The translations under genes were made by a program, and so were the position numbers. DNA of 64,000 bases from Nonomuraea maritima (lineage in GTDB: Bacteria; Actinomycetota; Actinomycetes; Streptosporangiales; Streptosporangiaceae), in NCBI RefSeq assembly GCF_900100395.1, contig NZ_FNFB01000007.1, positions 186,001 to 250,000 on the forward strand, written 5' to 3'. How positions within the stretch are numbered: the first letter of the stretch is position 1; every line of letters begins with the position of its first letter. Shown one piece after another: positions 43,688 through 55,779 of this stretch. The notes under the pieces are model-generated. The model was not told the DNA's origin and made no database searches. It saw only the letters and a list, made by a program, of their open reading frames with translations.

Positions 43688-44338
43688 ATGCGGATCGACG
43701 TCAACGACATCATGGGCCGGTTCGCCATCGCCGTGTCGAAAGAGGCGACGTTCGGAGAGATCATCCGGGCGATGGGACGGTTCGGAGTGGGCGCGGTCAC
43801 CGTGATCGACGCGGACCAGCGGCCCGTAGGGGTGGTGTCGGAGACCGATCTGCTGGTCAAGGCGGCACAACCGGCCGGTGCGCCGCTCTTCGAGGCCAGC
43901 GACGAGTGGCAGCGGGGCGACAAGGCCGCCGGGGTGACGGCGGCCCAGCTGATGACCACTCCGGCGATCACCGTGACCCCGGGGACGTCCGTGCGGGAGG
44001 CGGCCCGGCTGATGCACGCCAAACAGATCAAGCAGCTGCCCGTCGTCGACCCGGCGTCCGGACGGATCATCGGCACCCTGCACCAGCGCGACGTCCTGCG
44101 GGTCTTCCTGCGCCCGGCCGCGGAACTGGAGGCCGACATCAAGGCCGTCCTGCCGCAGCGGCACGCGCTCACCCTCGACATCGACCAGGGCGTCGTGACC
44201 GTCGGCGGCTCGGTCGAGTGGCGATCGCAGGCGGTCGCGCTGGAGGAGCGGATCTGGCTGATCGACGGGGTCGTGGACGTGCGCTCCGAGGTCGTCTACG
44301 ACAAGGACGACCTCGCCGTCGTCCCCTCAGGGTGGTAG
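43688..44338 (+). CDS. CBS-pair protein with C-terminal BON domain
   Basis: A 216-residue protein. Two CBS domains (about 8-62 and 90-145; MTTPAITVTPGTSVREAARLM, QLPVVDPASGRIIGTL) form an adenine-nucleotide-binding module. A C-terminal BON domain follows (about 150-205, LTLDIDQGVVTVGGSVEWRSQA). Such proteins respond to energy state and are common in DevR regulons. GGAGGTGAGG precedes the ATG. It is the first gene of the rightward devS operon and diverges from devR with paired DevR-like boxes between. Two related CBS-BON genes lie at 50227 and 51006. Confidence 0.92.
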   Translation: MRIDVNDIMGRFAIAVSKEATFGEIIRAMGRFGVGAVTVIDADQRPVGVVSETDLLVKAAQPAGAPLFEASDEWQRGDKAAGVTAAQLMTTPAITVTPGTSVREAARLMHAKQIKQLPVVDPASGRIIGTLHQRDVLRVFLRPAAELEADIKAVLPQRHALTLDIDQGVVTVGGSVEWRSQAVALEERIWLIDGVVDVRSEVVYDKDDLAVVPSGW

Positions 44339-44360
44339 CCGAGCGCCGCCGGGCCGCTGA

Positions 44361-48349
<3,989 letters not shown>

Positions 48350-48357
48350 GGCCGCGC

Positions 48358-48394
48358 GTGCCGTTGGTCCCTGCTCCGCGAGGACTTTCAGCCC
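48358..48394. promoter_or_regulatory. Tandem DevR-box-like sites upstream of a universal stress gene
   Basis: AGGACTTTCAGCCC at 48381-48394 matches the DevR core at most positions. A weaker partner, GGGACCAACGGCAC on the minus strand, lies at 48358-48371. The centres are 23 bp apart. The pair begins 9 bp after the ATPase stop and ends 73 bp before the universal stress gene start. Confidence 0.6.
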
Positions 48395-48467
48395 TGTGCG
48401 CGCGGCCGGATCGGACGTGAGCTGGATACGAGGATTCATGGGCGCGCCACCAGGAGGAGAGCCGGAG

Positions 48468-49322
48468 ATGGACGCACCGATCGTCGTGGGGTTCGACGGT
48501 TCGCGAACCGCGGGCTCCGCGCTCGCCTGGGCGGCCGACGACGCCCGGCGCCGCGACCTGCCGCTGCGCGTCGTCCACGTGCACGAGCCCTGGGCGGCCG
48601 AGCACGCGTTCGGCGTCTCCGCGAGCCGCAGGACGTCGACGGAGGAGTGTCACAGGATGCTCGCCGACGCGGCCGAGCGGGCGCGCGAGCTCGCCCCCAG
48701 GACGGAGGTCTCGACGGCCGTGGTGACGGGCGCGGTCGTCGAGCGGCTGAGAACCGAGTCCGAGACCGCCGACACCGTGGTCGTGGGCAGCAGGGGACAC
48801 GGCGGCTTCGCCGGCCTGGTGCTCGGCTCTGTCGGGCTCGGCCTCACCGGGTCGGCCCAGAGCCCTGTCGTCGTGGTGCGGACGCCGCCCCGCGTCCCCG
48901 TCGGCGAGATCGTGGTGGGCTACGACGGCTCGCCCTGCGCCGACCTCGCGGTGGAGTACGCGCTGATCCAGGCGAGGGCCCGTGAGGCGCGCGTCCGCGT
49001 GCTCCACGGCAGGCGGTACCCGGTCATGGCGCCGCACCCGGTGGGGTTCGGCCCGCTGCCGCTCGACGACACCGCCGAGGTCAGGCAGCGCCTGCTCATC
49101 TGGCGGGAGAAGGCGACCGACGTCGAGATGGTGGAGCAGATCGTCGACCTGCATCCCGTTCCGGCCCTGGCGGCGGCGTCGCGGACGGCCGACCTCGCGG
49201 TGGTGGGGTCGCGCGGCCTCGGCGCGTTCAACTCCACCATGCTGGGGTCGGTGAGCCACGGGATCCTGCACCGGGCCCACTGCCCGGTGGCCGTGGTGAG
49301 CGCCCTCCGCACCGCACCCTGA
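48468..49322 (+). CDS. Universal stress protein, tandem UspA domains
   Basis: A 284-residue protein with two UspA domains (about 1-140 and 147-284). Each begins with a beta-strand and Asp (APIVVGFDGS, EIVVGYDGS) and contains the ATP-binding loop G-2x-G-9x-G(S) (VVGSRGHGGFAGLVLGSVG; VVGSRGLGAFNSTMLGSVS). This is the ATP-binding Usp class prominent in DevR regulons. ATG 48468 is chosen; the upstream in-frame ATG at 48438 is possible. It lies downstream of tandem DevR-like boxes. Confidence 0.93.
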   Translation: MDAPIVVGFDGSRTAGSALAWAADDARRRDLPLRVVHVHEPWAAEHAFGVSASRRTSTEECHRMLADAAERARELAPRTEVSTAVVTGAVVERLRTESETADTVVVGSRGHGGFAGLVLGSVGLGLTGSAQSPVVVVRTPPRVPVGEIVVGYDGSPCADLAVEYALIQARAREARVRVLHGRRYPVMAPHPVGFGPLPLDDTAEVRQRLLIWREKATDVEMVEQIVDLHPVPALAAASRTADLAVVGSRGLGAFNSTMLGSVSHGILHRAHCPVAVVSALRTAP

Positions 49323-49350
49323 CCGAGCGTGGTCAGGACGTCCTTCGCTC

Positions 49351-49429
49351 CGCGCGGTGCAGCACGCCGTGGCGCCGCCGCTTTCGCCGGCTCGGAGCCG
49401 TCCACGGCGACCACCACGGGCTGGGACAT
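49351..49429 (-). pseudogene. Universal stress protein remnant
   Basis: An ATG at 49429 with a perfect AGGAGG upstream opens MSQPVVVAVDGSEPAK, a typical UspA N-terminus. Similarity stops within about 16 residues. A few bases later another frame encodes HGVLHRA, like the UspA C-terminal block HGILHRA of the neighbouring gene. This fits a gene reduced by an internal deletion to its two ends. It lies 41 bp downstream of the universal stress gene at 49470-50174, on the same strand. Confidence 0.5.
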
Positions 49430-49469
49430 GTCGGCCTCCTCCACGTTCCTGCTTTCCGGACAGGGCGCG

Positions 49470-50174
49470 TCACACCTCGGGCACCACCGCGACCGGGCAG
49501 GGGGCGTGCTGCAGGAAGCTCGCCGCACCCGACCACATGGTCCGCCTGCGCCCGACCACCATGAGCGTCGCGCGCTCGCCGGCCTCGCCGTACGGCTCGA
49601 CCCTGACCTCAGGACGCCGCTCCGCCCAGGCCGCCGGGTCCACCGCGGCGGACACCGGGACCTGGCGCAGCGCGGCCTCCTCGAACGCGAACTCCAGGAC
49701 GGACTCGTCCGGCGTCCGGTCGGGCACCACCACCGGCCCCGGCTTCGTCGCGGCCGGGATGGGCCCCGGCCCGCGCACGACGATCACCGGGCAGGCGGCG
49801 TGGGCGGCGACGTACCCGGCCACCGAACCGATGACCGCCCTCGGCAGCGCGCTGAGCCCGCGCGACCCCACCACGACGAGCGTGGCCTCGGCCGACAGCT
49901 CGACCAGGCGCAGCGGCGCCGGGCCCTCGTACAGGTCGGTCTCGACGGGCACGCCGGAACTGGTCGAGCGCGCGCAGTCGGCGCCGTGCCACAGCACGTG
50001 CTCCGCGGCCTTGCGCAGGTGCGCCTTGGCGTCCTCGTCGGCCTCCCCGTACGGCCACTGCCAGGCGTGGCTGACCGTCAGGGGCAGCTTGCGCAGCTCG
50101 GCCTCGTCCAGCGCCCAGTCGAGGGCCTGCACCGAGAAGTCCGAGCCGTCGTAGCCGAGCACGATCCGGTCCAT
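49470..50174 (-). CDS. Universal stress protein with shortened second domain
   Basis: A 234-residue Usp protein. Domain 1 (about 1-137) is complete: MDRIVLGYDGSDFSVQALDW and the nucleotide loop VVVGSRGLSALPRAVIGSVAG. Domain 2 is only about 90 residues (PDRTPDESVLEFAFEEAALRQ, ending CPVAVVPEV) and lacks part of its middle and the standard Gly-rich loop (VVGRRRTMWSGAA). So only one ATP site seems complete. It is the second gene of a leftward run after the CBS-BON gene at 50227. Confidence 0.9.
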   Translation of the reverse strand: MDRIVLGYDGSDFSVQALDWALDEAELRKLPLTVSHAWQWPYGEADEDAKAHLRKAAEHVLWHGADCARSTSSGVPVETDLYEGPAPLRLVELSAEATLVVVGSRGLSALPRAVIGSVAGYVAAHAACPVIVVRGPGPIPAATKPGPVVVPDRTPDESVLEFAFEEAALRQVPVSAAVDPAAWAERRPEVRVEPYGEAGERATLMVVGRRRTMWSGAASFLQHAPCPVAVVPEV

Positions 50175-50226
50175 GTTCCCCGGCTCCTTCCCCGGGCAGC
50201 GAACCCGGCCTCCCCCGAGCGGCGCC

Positions 50227-50910
50227 CTATGTGTCGTCGTGCTTCCACTGCAGCTCGTCGAGCACGTCGACGACTCCGTCGACGCGGGCGGCCAGCCGTA
50301 CGGCGAGCTGGGCCCGGCTGCGGCGTTCCACGTGGCCGCTCAGCGTCACGACGCCCTGGCGCACCTTGACGTCGACGTCCGCGGTCTCGACCATCAGCGA
50401 GCGTTTGAGCACCTCCTCGCGGATCTCGTGGGCGATGTCGGCGTCGGGGCGCACGAACACCCGCAGCAGGTCGCGCCTGCTGACGATGCCCTGCAGGGTG
50501 CCGTCCTCGTCGACGACGATCAGCCGTTTCACGCCGTGCTCGTCCATCCGCCTGGCCGCCGTCACGGCCGAGGCGGAGGCGGGCACGGTCACGGCCGGCG
50601 CGGTCATCAGCTGCGCGGCCCTGTCGCCGGCGGCCTTCGACCGGACGTCGTGCCCGTCCTCGGACAGGATGTGCCGCAGCCGGGAACGCAGCGGCGGCCG
50701 GTAGCCCTCCGCGTAGTAGTGCTCGCGGAACTCCTCCTTGCGCAGCAGGTCCGCCTCGGACACCACGCCGATCACGTGGTTCTCGGCGTCCACCACCGGC
50801 ACGGCGCTGACACCGTGCGCGATGAGCACTTCGGCGATGTCCTTGAACGGGGTGCTGCCGTTGACCGAGACGACCTCGGTGGTCATGATGTCGCGCACTT
50901 TGGCTCTCAT
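50227..50910 (-). CDS. CBS-pair protein with BON domain (paralogue A)
   Basis: A 227-residue protein: two CBS domains (VRDIMTTEVVSVNGSTPFKD; LMTAPAVTVPASASAV) and a C-terminal BON domain (VDVKVRQGVVTLSGHVERRS). A conserved linker EADLLRKEEFREHYYAEGYR separates the CBS repeats. It is divergent from, and very similar to, the CBS-BON gene at 51006-51680, as expected from an inverted duplication. It probably binds adenine nucleotides. The role within a dormancy island is inferred from context. Confidence 0.92.
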   Translation of the reverse strand: MRAKVRDIMTTEVVSVNGSTPFKDIAEVLIAHGVSAVPVVDAENHVIGVVSEADLLRKEEFREHYYAEGYRPPLRSRLRHILSEDGHDVRSKAAGDRAAQLMTAPAVTVPASASAVTAARRMDEHGVKRLIVVDEDGTLQGIVSRRDLLRVFVRPDADIAHEIREEVLKRSLMVETADVDVKVRQGVVTLSGHVERRSRAQLAVRLAARVDGVVDVLDELQWKHDDT

Positions 50911-51005
50911 GGCAGATCCTCCCCTCGTGCCTTCCCTGCCCCGGTCCGGGCGCCGGACGCCTTCTGGACGATCCGAAAGGCGATTAATGGGCAGATGTCA
51001 CCGGC

Positions 51006-51680
51006 ATGCGGTTCATGGTGCGGGACGTGATGACCCGCGAGGTGGTCGCGGTGCACGGCGACACCCCGTTCAAGGACGTGGCCGAGACGCTGGTCGCGCA
51101 CGGTGTCAGCGCGGTCCCCGTGGTCGACGGCGAGAACCACGTGATCGGCGTCGTCTCCGAGGCGGACCTGCTGCGCAAGGAGGAGTTCAAGGAGCAGTAC
51201 TACGGGGAGGGCTACAGACCGCCGTTGCGTACGAGGTTGCGCCGCTCGCTGAGCAAGGAGGGCCACCGGAGCGGGTCCGGTGGTGACACGGCGGCCGGGG
51301 TGATGAGCGCGCCCGCGGTGACGATCCGCTCCCACGCGTCCGTCGTGTCGGCGATGCGGCTCATGGCCGAGCACGGTGTCAAGCGGCTGCCGGTCGTCGG
51401 GAGGGACGGGCGGCTTGCGGGCATCGTCAGCCGGGGCGACCTGATGCGGGTGTTCCTGCGTACCGACGCCGAGATCGAGCGGGAGGTCCGCGAGGACGTC
51501 CTTGGGCACTCCCTCTGGGCGGGGACCTCCGACGTCCGGGCCACGGTGGACAAGGGGGTCGTGACGTTGACGGGTTCGATGCGGCTGCGCAGCGACGCCC
51601 GGATCGCGGTTCGCATGGTGGAACGGGTGAACGGGGTGGTCGAGGTGATCGACCACGTCACCTGGCGCGAGAACGACTGA
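51006..51680 (+). CDS. CBS-pair protein with BON domain (paralogue B)
   Basis: A 224-residue protein of the same layout as its head-to-head neighbour: CBS1 starts VRDVMTREVVAVHGDTPFKD, then the linker EADLLRKEEFKEQYYGEGYR, CBS2 (VMSAPAVTIRSHASVVSAM) and a BON domain (VRATVDKGVVTLTGSMRLRS). The first 80 residues are nearly the same as in paralogue A, while the ends differ. The 95-bp divergent spacer contains the inverted repeat CGCCTT/AAGGCG but no clear DevR box. It is convergent with the Hsp20 gene. Confidence 0.92.
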   Translation: MRFMVRDVMTREVVAVHGDTPFKDVAETLVAHGVSAVPVVDGENHVIGVVSEADLLRKEEFKEQYYGEGYRPPLRTRLRRSLSKEGHRSGSGGDTAAGVMSAPAVTIRSHASVVSAMRLMAEHGVKRLPVVGRDGRLAGIVSRGDLMRVFLRTDAEIEREVREDVLGHSLWAGTSDVRATVDKGVVTLTGSMRLRSDARIAVRMVERVNGVVEVIDHVTWREND

Positions 51681-51779
51681 GCCGGGGGCGGTTTCCCGGC
51701 GGGCGGCGCTGGGGTGGCGGCGGCCGGATGGGGACCGCCGGGCTGCGGCGCCGCCCGTCGCATGCGGCTGTACCTCCGG

Positions 51780-52193
51780 TCATGCCTCGACGGGGATGCG
51801 CTTGGCCCCCTTCTTGGTCTCCTCCGGCATCGGGACGGTGACCGTCAGGATGCCCTTGTCGTAGGTCGCCCTGATGTCCTCGGCCTCGACGCCCTCCGGC
51901 AGGGTCAGCGACCGCGACAGCGAGCCGTAACGGAACTCCGAGCGGTTCGCCTCCTTCTGTTCCTCGTGCCGTTCGGCGTGCAGACGCAGCACTCCGCCGG
52001 AGACGGTGATCTCGACGTCCCTCTCGGGGTCGACGCCGGGAAGCTCGGCGCGGATGACGTACTTGCCGTCGTCGACGTAGTCCTCGATCCGGATGGCGCT
52101 CTCCGCCGTCCGCAGCATGCTCAAGGGCGACTCGAAGAACTCGGCCAGGTCGGGGAACAGGGTGCGCGAGCCCCAGCGCTCCAAAGCGCCCAT
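51780..52193 (-). CDS. Hsp20/alpha-crystallin small heat-shock protein
   Basis: A 137-residue chaperone. A short N-terminal arm (MGALERWGSRTLFPDLAEFF) precedes the alpha-crystallin domain (about 40-130), which has YVIRAELPGVDPERDVEITV, FRYGSLSRSLTLPEGV and the GILTVTVP (I-x-V-type) end. It forms oligomers that hold unfolding proteins. Size and location match the dormancy-induced HspX/Acr of mycobacteria. GGAGGT precedes the ATG at 52193. Two DevR-like boxes lie 68-103 bp upstream. Confidence 0.93.
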   Translation of the reverse strand: MGALERWGSRTLFPDLAEFFESPLSMLRTAESAIRIEDYVDDGKYVIRAELPGVDPERDVEITVSGGVLRLHAERHEEQKEANRSEFRYGSLSRSLTLPEGVEAEDIRATYDKGILTVTVPMPEETKKGAKRIPVEA

Positions 52194-52260
52194 CGTGACC
52201 TCCTGCACGTCGGATGTTCCTTTCCCTTCCAGCACATCTCACCCGAAGCCGTTGGTTGCA

Positions 52261-52296
52261 GAGGCATAGGTCCCGACCGACAGGGACCTTCGTCGG
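52261..52296. promoter_or_regulatory. Tandem DevR-box-like sites upstream of hsp20
   Basis: GGGACCTTCGTCGG lies at 52283-52296 on the plus strand, and GGGACCTATGCCTC on the minus strand at 52261-52274. Their centres are 22 bp apart, and together GGTCCC and GGGACC form an inverted repeat. The pair sits in a 184-bp spacer that also contains the 3' end of the metallo-hydrolase gene's downstream region. Confidence 0.62.
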
Positions 52297-52377
52297 CCTC
52301 TCCGAAGGGCTGGGGTCCTCGCGGGCACGTCGGCGCGGGCTGAGGTCTTCGGGGTGCGGGAGGGTGGCGGTGGTCGG

Positions 52378-53214
52378 TCAGGCGGGTGTGCCGGTGCGGT
52401 CCGGGCGCTGGGCGAGGCGCTCGGCCTGGCCGGTGTGGACGTCGGTCACCCACTCCCAGCCGGGCCGGGCCGACGGGCCGATCCGCGGGTCGTCGGGCGT
52501 GCGGCCCTCGCGCAGGGCCAGCACGTACGCCCGATCGAGCTCGATCCGCGCGCGCACCTGGCCGGCTCCGCCGACCGACCCGTGACCGGGGACGACGACC
52601 TCGACGCCGTCCGCCACATCCTCCAGCAGCCGCAGCGCGGCGAGGTAGTCCTCGATCGGGTCGGCGGTCGCGTCCGGGTCGAGCATCGGAACCAGGACGT
52701 CGGACAGCATGTCGCCGGCGACGAGCACCCCGCGCTCCTCGACGAAAAGGGCCGCATGACCCGGCGCGTGCGCCTGATGCTCGATGACCCGGACGTCGGG
52801 GCCGTCCCAAGGAACCAGGGCCGTCCCGGCGGGCAGGGCCGTGACGAGGCCGTACAGGTCGAGCGGGACGTGCTCGGCGATGCCCGTCGGCTCGAGGTGG
52901 GCCGTGATCTCGGCCTTGACGCCCGGGTCGGACAGCTGCTCCCGGGCGGCGGCCGCGCAGCGCGCCGTCCCGTAACGAGTGGCCTCGCCCAGCCGCGGGT
53001 GCCAGAGCAGGTGGTCCCAGTCCGGATGCGTCGAGAAGCCCGCCACAACCGGCCGGCCCAGCTGGGACAGGTCGTCCGCGAGGCAGGCCATCTCGTGGTC
53101 CTGCACCCCGGGGTCGATGAGCAACACACCGGCGCGGCCCTGCACGACGACGGCGTTGCTCTGCACGAACTCGCTCTCGTGCACCAGCACGCCCTCCGCG
53201 ACCCGCTTCAGCAC
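52378..53214 (-). CDS. Metallo-beta-lactamase-fold hydrolase
   Basis: A 278-residue MBL-fold protein. The metal motif appears as STHPDWDHLLW (HxxWDH in place of HxHxDH, so one His is changed to Pro-Asp-Trp context). It is followed by HAPGH, AGDMLSD and PGHGS, which supply the remaining ligands. A ligand substitution of this kind is known from other non-lactamase members. The substrate is unknown. It is divergent from an HxlR regulator with a palindrome between them, so its expression probably follows that regulator rather than DevR. Confidence 0.88.
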   Translation of the reverse strand: MLKRVAEGVLVHESEFVQSNAVVVQGRAGVLLIDPGVQDHEMACLADDLSQLGRPVVAGFSTHPDWDHLLWHPRLGEATRYGTARCAAAAREQLSDPGVKAEITAHLEPTGIAEHVPLDLYGLVTALPAGTALVPWDGPDVRVIEHQAHAPGHAALFVEERGVLVAGDMLSDVLVPMLDPDATADPIEDYLAALRLLEDVADGVEVVVPGHGSVGGAGQVRARIELDRAYVLALREGRTPDDPRIGPSARPGWEWVTDVHTGQAERLAQRPDRTGTPA

Positions 53215-53229
53215 GGCGGCCCCTTCCGC

Positions 53230-53242
53230 TTGCGATCTGCAA
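53230..53242. promoter_or_regulatory. Candidate HxlR site between MBL and hxlR genes
   Basis: TTGC (53230-53233) and GCAA (53239-53242) flank GATCT in the 75-bp divergent spacer. A related TTGCAAGCACT lies just before the hxlR ATG. These suggest a repeated half-site for the HxlR dimer. Confidence 0.4.
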
Positions 53243-53289
53243 TCACTTGCTGGGACGGTAATGCCGGGTGGTGGTAAATTGCAAGCACT

Positions 53290-53781
53290 ATGGGGGAAGT
53301 GAACGAGCCGCGGTCGGAGTGCCCGATCAACGCCGCCATCGAGGTGTTCGGCGACCGCTGGACCCTGATCGTTCTGCGCGACATCGTCTTCGGTGACCGC
53401 CGCTACTTCCGGGAGCTGCAGGCCGGCTCGCTCGAGGGGATCGCCTCGAACATCCTCGCCGACCGGCTCAAGCGCCTCCTCGCGTCAGGACTGCTCACCC
53501 GCGAGGACGCCCGAGCCGGTCAGCGGGCGCGCTACAGCCTCACCGAACCGGCGATCCAGCTCGTACCCGTGTTCGCGCAGCTGGGCAGCTGGGGGCTTCG
53601 CCACCGGCCCACGAGCAGGGCGCTGCGCGCCCGCGCCCTGCTGCTCGAAGAGGGCGGCCCCGCGCTCTGGCAGGAGTTCATGGACGAGCTGCGCCGCGAG
53701 CACCTCGGCTCCGACCTGCCGGTGCGCTCACCGACCGTACGCGAGCGCCTGAACGCGGCCCACCGCGCCGCCTCCTCGTAA
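53290..53781 (+). CDS. HxlR-family winged-helix regulator
   Basis: A 163-residue protein. The HxlR domain spans about residues 10-105, with a conserved Cys (RSECPINAAIEVFGDRWTL) and the winged helix-turn-helix FGDRRYFRELQAGSLEGIAS and ADRLKRLLASGLL. A C-terminal extension of about 55 residues (RALLLEEGGPALWQEFMDEL) resembles that of longer HxlR proteins. It is divergent from the MBL-fold hydrolase and probably controls it. It interrupts the otherwise dormancy-like gene set. Confidence 0.92.
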   Translation: MGEVNEPRSECPINAAIEVFGDRWTLIVLRDIVFGDRRYFRELQAGSLEGIASNILADRLKRLLASGLLTREDARAGQRARYSLTEPAIQLVPVFAQLGSWGLRHRPTSRALRARALLLEEGGPALWQEFMDELRREHLGSDLPVRSPTVRERLNAAHRAASS

Positions 53782-53825
53782 CCGCGTCGCCGACAGACAC
53801 CGCCGACAGACACCGCTGGCAGACC

Positions 53826-53861
53826 GGGTCCTTCGGCGGTCGCGGACCTGACTTCCGGCCC
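53826..53861. promoter_or_regulatory. Tandem DevR-box-like sites upstream of a universal stress gene
   Basis: CTGACTTCCGGCCC at 53848-53861 (strong right half) and GGGTCCTTCGGCGG at 53826-53839 (weaker) have centres 22 bp apart, 58 bp before the GTG start at 53919. Each has mismatches, but spacing and position repeat those of the other island promoters. Confidence 0.5.
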
Positions 53862-53918
53862 TGCCGTCATACGCGCGCCGTGAGGTCGGATGGGAGGGTG
53901 ACGAGAGGAGGAGACGCC

Positions 53919-54764
53919 GTGATCATCGTGGGAGTGGACGACTCCGCGACCTCGCGAAGGGCCGTGGAGTGGGCGGCGGACGACGCCCTGCGCATGCGGG
54001 TGCCGCTGCGGCTCGTGCACGCGGTGGACCGCTCGCCGTACCAGATCGAGAGATTCGCCGACCCGCGCCTGCCGGACCTGATGCTGCGCGAGGGGCGCAA
54101 GCTCCTCGACGAGGCCGAGCAGATCGTCCGGCAGCGCCAGCCCAGCGTGGAGGTCGAGGCGAGCCTCGCCGAGGGAGTGCCCGCCGAGGTGCTCCGCCGG
54201 GAGGGCGACGACGCCACCGAGCTCGTGCTCGGCGGCCGCAGGCTGGGCGGGATCGCCGGCGCGCTGCTGGGCTCGGTCAGCACGCGCGTGGCCGGTCACA
54301 CGCGCTGTCCCGTCGTGGTGGTGCCCGCCGAGCGTCGCCCGACGTACGGGGAGGTCGTGGTCGGGGTGGACGACTCGCCGGAGTGCGAGCCGGCGCTCGC
54401 GTACGCGTTCGAGCAGGCGCGGCTGCGGGGGAGCAGGCTCCGGGCGGTGCACGCCTGGCAGCTGCCGGTGCACGCCTTCGCCCCGGAGGCGACGTACGAC
54501 ATGGACGAGGTCCGCACCGCGCGGCAGCAGCTGGTCAGCGACCGGCTCGCCCGCTTCGGGCGGCGTCATCCGGACGTGCAGGTCGTCGAGGACGTCCACT
54601 GCGCCGAACCGGTGAACGCGCTCACCGACGCCGGCGAACACGCCGACCTGCTGGTGGTGGGCTCGCACGGACGCGGGGCCGTGGCCTCGCTCGTGCTCGG
54701 CTCGGTCAGCAGGGGCACGCTGCGCCACGCCCGCTGCCCGGTGGCCGTGGTGCGCTCACGCTGA
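53919..54764 (+). CDS. Universal stress protein, tandem UspA domains
   Basis: A 281-residue protein with two UspA domains. Domain 1 starts VIIVGVDDSATSRRAVEWAA and carries a GGRRLGGIAGALLGSVS loop. Domain 2 starts EVVVGVDDSPECEPALAY and carries VVGSHGRGAVASLVLGSVS, a full ATP-binding motif. AGGAGGAG precedes GTG 53919. It is followed after 36 bp by a PNPOx-fold gene, probably in one operon, and preceded by DevR-like sites. Confidence 0.93.
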   Translation: MIIVGVDDSATSRRAVEWAADDALRMRVPLRLVHAVDRSPYQIERFADPRLPDLMLREGRKLLDEAEQIVRQRQPSVEVEASLAEGVPAEVLRREGDDATELVLGGRRLGGIAGALLGSVSTRVAGHTRCPVVVVPAERRPTYGEVVVGVDDSPECEPALAYAFEQARLRGSRLRAVHAWQLPVHAFAPEATYDMDEVRTARQQLVSDRLARFGRRHPDVQVVEDVHCAEPVNALTDAGEHADLLVVGSHGRGAVASLVLGSVSRGTLRHARCPVAVVRSR

Positions 54765-54800
54765 GGACCTGTCCCCGGTGGACGGCCTGAGGATGGTGCG

Positions 54801-55223
54801 ATGATGCCGATCGGCCGCGACCTGAAGGAACTCACTCCGGCGGAGTCGCTCCGGCGGCTGGCCGGCGTTCCTCTGGGGCGTGTCGTGTTCACCCGGCACG
54901 CCCTGCCGGCCATCCGGCCGGTGAACCACTTCGTCGCCGAAGGGCAGATCGTCATCCGTTCCGGTCCCGGCACGGTCTTCGGCGCGGATCTCACCGCGTC
55001 CGAGGCCGTGGTGGCGTTCGAGGCGGACGAACTGGACGTCGCAGAACGCCTCGGCTGGAGCGTGGTGGTCACCGGCAGGGCCCGGCTGGTGGACGACCCC
55101 CGTGAGGTGACCCGGTTCCTGGGACTCCTGCACCCCTGGGTCTCCGGCGATCTGGAACAGGTCATCCGCATCCGCCCGGAGATCGTCACCGGCTTCGAAC
55201 TGGTCCCCGGTCCCGTGCTCTGA
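54801..55223 (+). CDS. PNPOx-fold (pyridoxamine 5'-phosphate oxidase-like) flavin protein
   Basis: A 140-residue split-barrel protein: LGRVVFTRHALPAIRPVNHF, VFEADEL-type strand VVAFEADELD and GWSVVVTGRARLV, which are the FMN-binding blocks of the family often seen in mycobacterial DevR regulons. It may bind FMN or F420 and act in reductive stress or detoxification. It follows the universal stress gene by 36 bp. The sequence ends ELVPGPVL. The exact reaction is unknown. Confidence 0.87.
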   Translation: MMPIGRDLKELTPAESLRRLAGVPLGRVVFTRHALPAIRPVNHFVAEGQIVIRSGPGTVFGADLTASEAVVAFEADELDVAERLGWSVVVTGRARLVDDPREVTRFLGLLHPWVSGDLEQVIRIRPEIVTGFELVPGPVL

Positions 55224-55256
55224 CGCCACGGTTGTCGTGCCCGTTACCCTGCGAAC

Positions 55257-55763
55257 GTGAACGCCGACGAAGTCCTCGCGCTCTACGGCGACCTCGCCGC
55301 CGCCGACGTCCCCGTGTGGATCGATGGCGGCTGGTGTGTCGACGCGCTTCTCGGCGAGCAGACCCGCGAACACTCCGACCTCGACATCGCCGTCGCCCGT
55401 GAGCACGCCCAGCGCCTCGAAGAGCTGTTCGCGTGCTGGGGTTACGCGCGGCAGCCGCGGCCGGAGGACACCGAAGGCAACTACGTCCTCGCAGCCGGCA
55501 GCGGCAGCCTGGTCGATGTGCACGTGTTCGAGTTCGACGACCAGGGCCACAACACGTACGGGATCGCGTATCCCCAGGACTCCCTGACGGGCACGGGTGT
55601 CATCGCAGGCCACGAGGTACGGTGCGTCGCCGCCGAATGGATGTTCCGCTTCAAGACGGCGTATCCGCCCGAGGACAAGGATCTGCACGACGTCGGCGCC
55701 CTCAGCGAAAGGTACGGGTTCGAGGTCCCGGCCACACATCGCCGCGCGGCGCCCCGGTGCTGA
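55257..55763 (+). CDS. Nucleotidyltransferase of the aminoglycoside adenylyltransferase / Lnu type
   Basis: A 168-residue protein. DVPVWIDGGWCVDALLGEQ is the helix-turn and GG-W nucleotide-binding motif, and SDLDIAVAREH carries the paired catalytic aspartates; VDVHVFEFDDQG adds the third acidic residue. This pattern fits the ANT(2'')/lincosamide nucleotidyltransferase-like family, which transfers AMP to a hydroxyl of a small molecule. Antibiotic resistance is possible but unproven. It starts at GTG 55257, 33 bp after the PNPOx gene, and may be co-transcribed. Confidence 0.85.
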   Translation: MNADEVLALYGDLAAADVPVWIDGGWCVDALLGEQTREHSDLDIAVAREHAQRLEELFACWGYARQPRPEDTEGNYVLAAGSGSLVDVHVFEFDDQGHNTYGIAYPQDSLTGTGVIAGHEVRCVAAEWMFRFKTAYPPEDKDLHDVGALSERYGFEVPATHRRAAPRC

Positions 55764-55779
55764 GCCCCGCGCCCGGTTC

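Noticed and set aside
50911..51005. DevR box between the divergent CBS-BON genes
   Set aside because: No GGGAC-type palindrome is present in the spacer; the inverted repeat CGCCTT/AAGGCG is unlike the other island sites.
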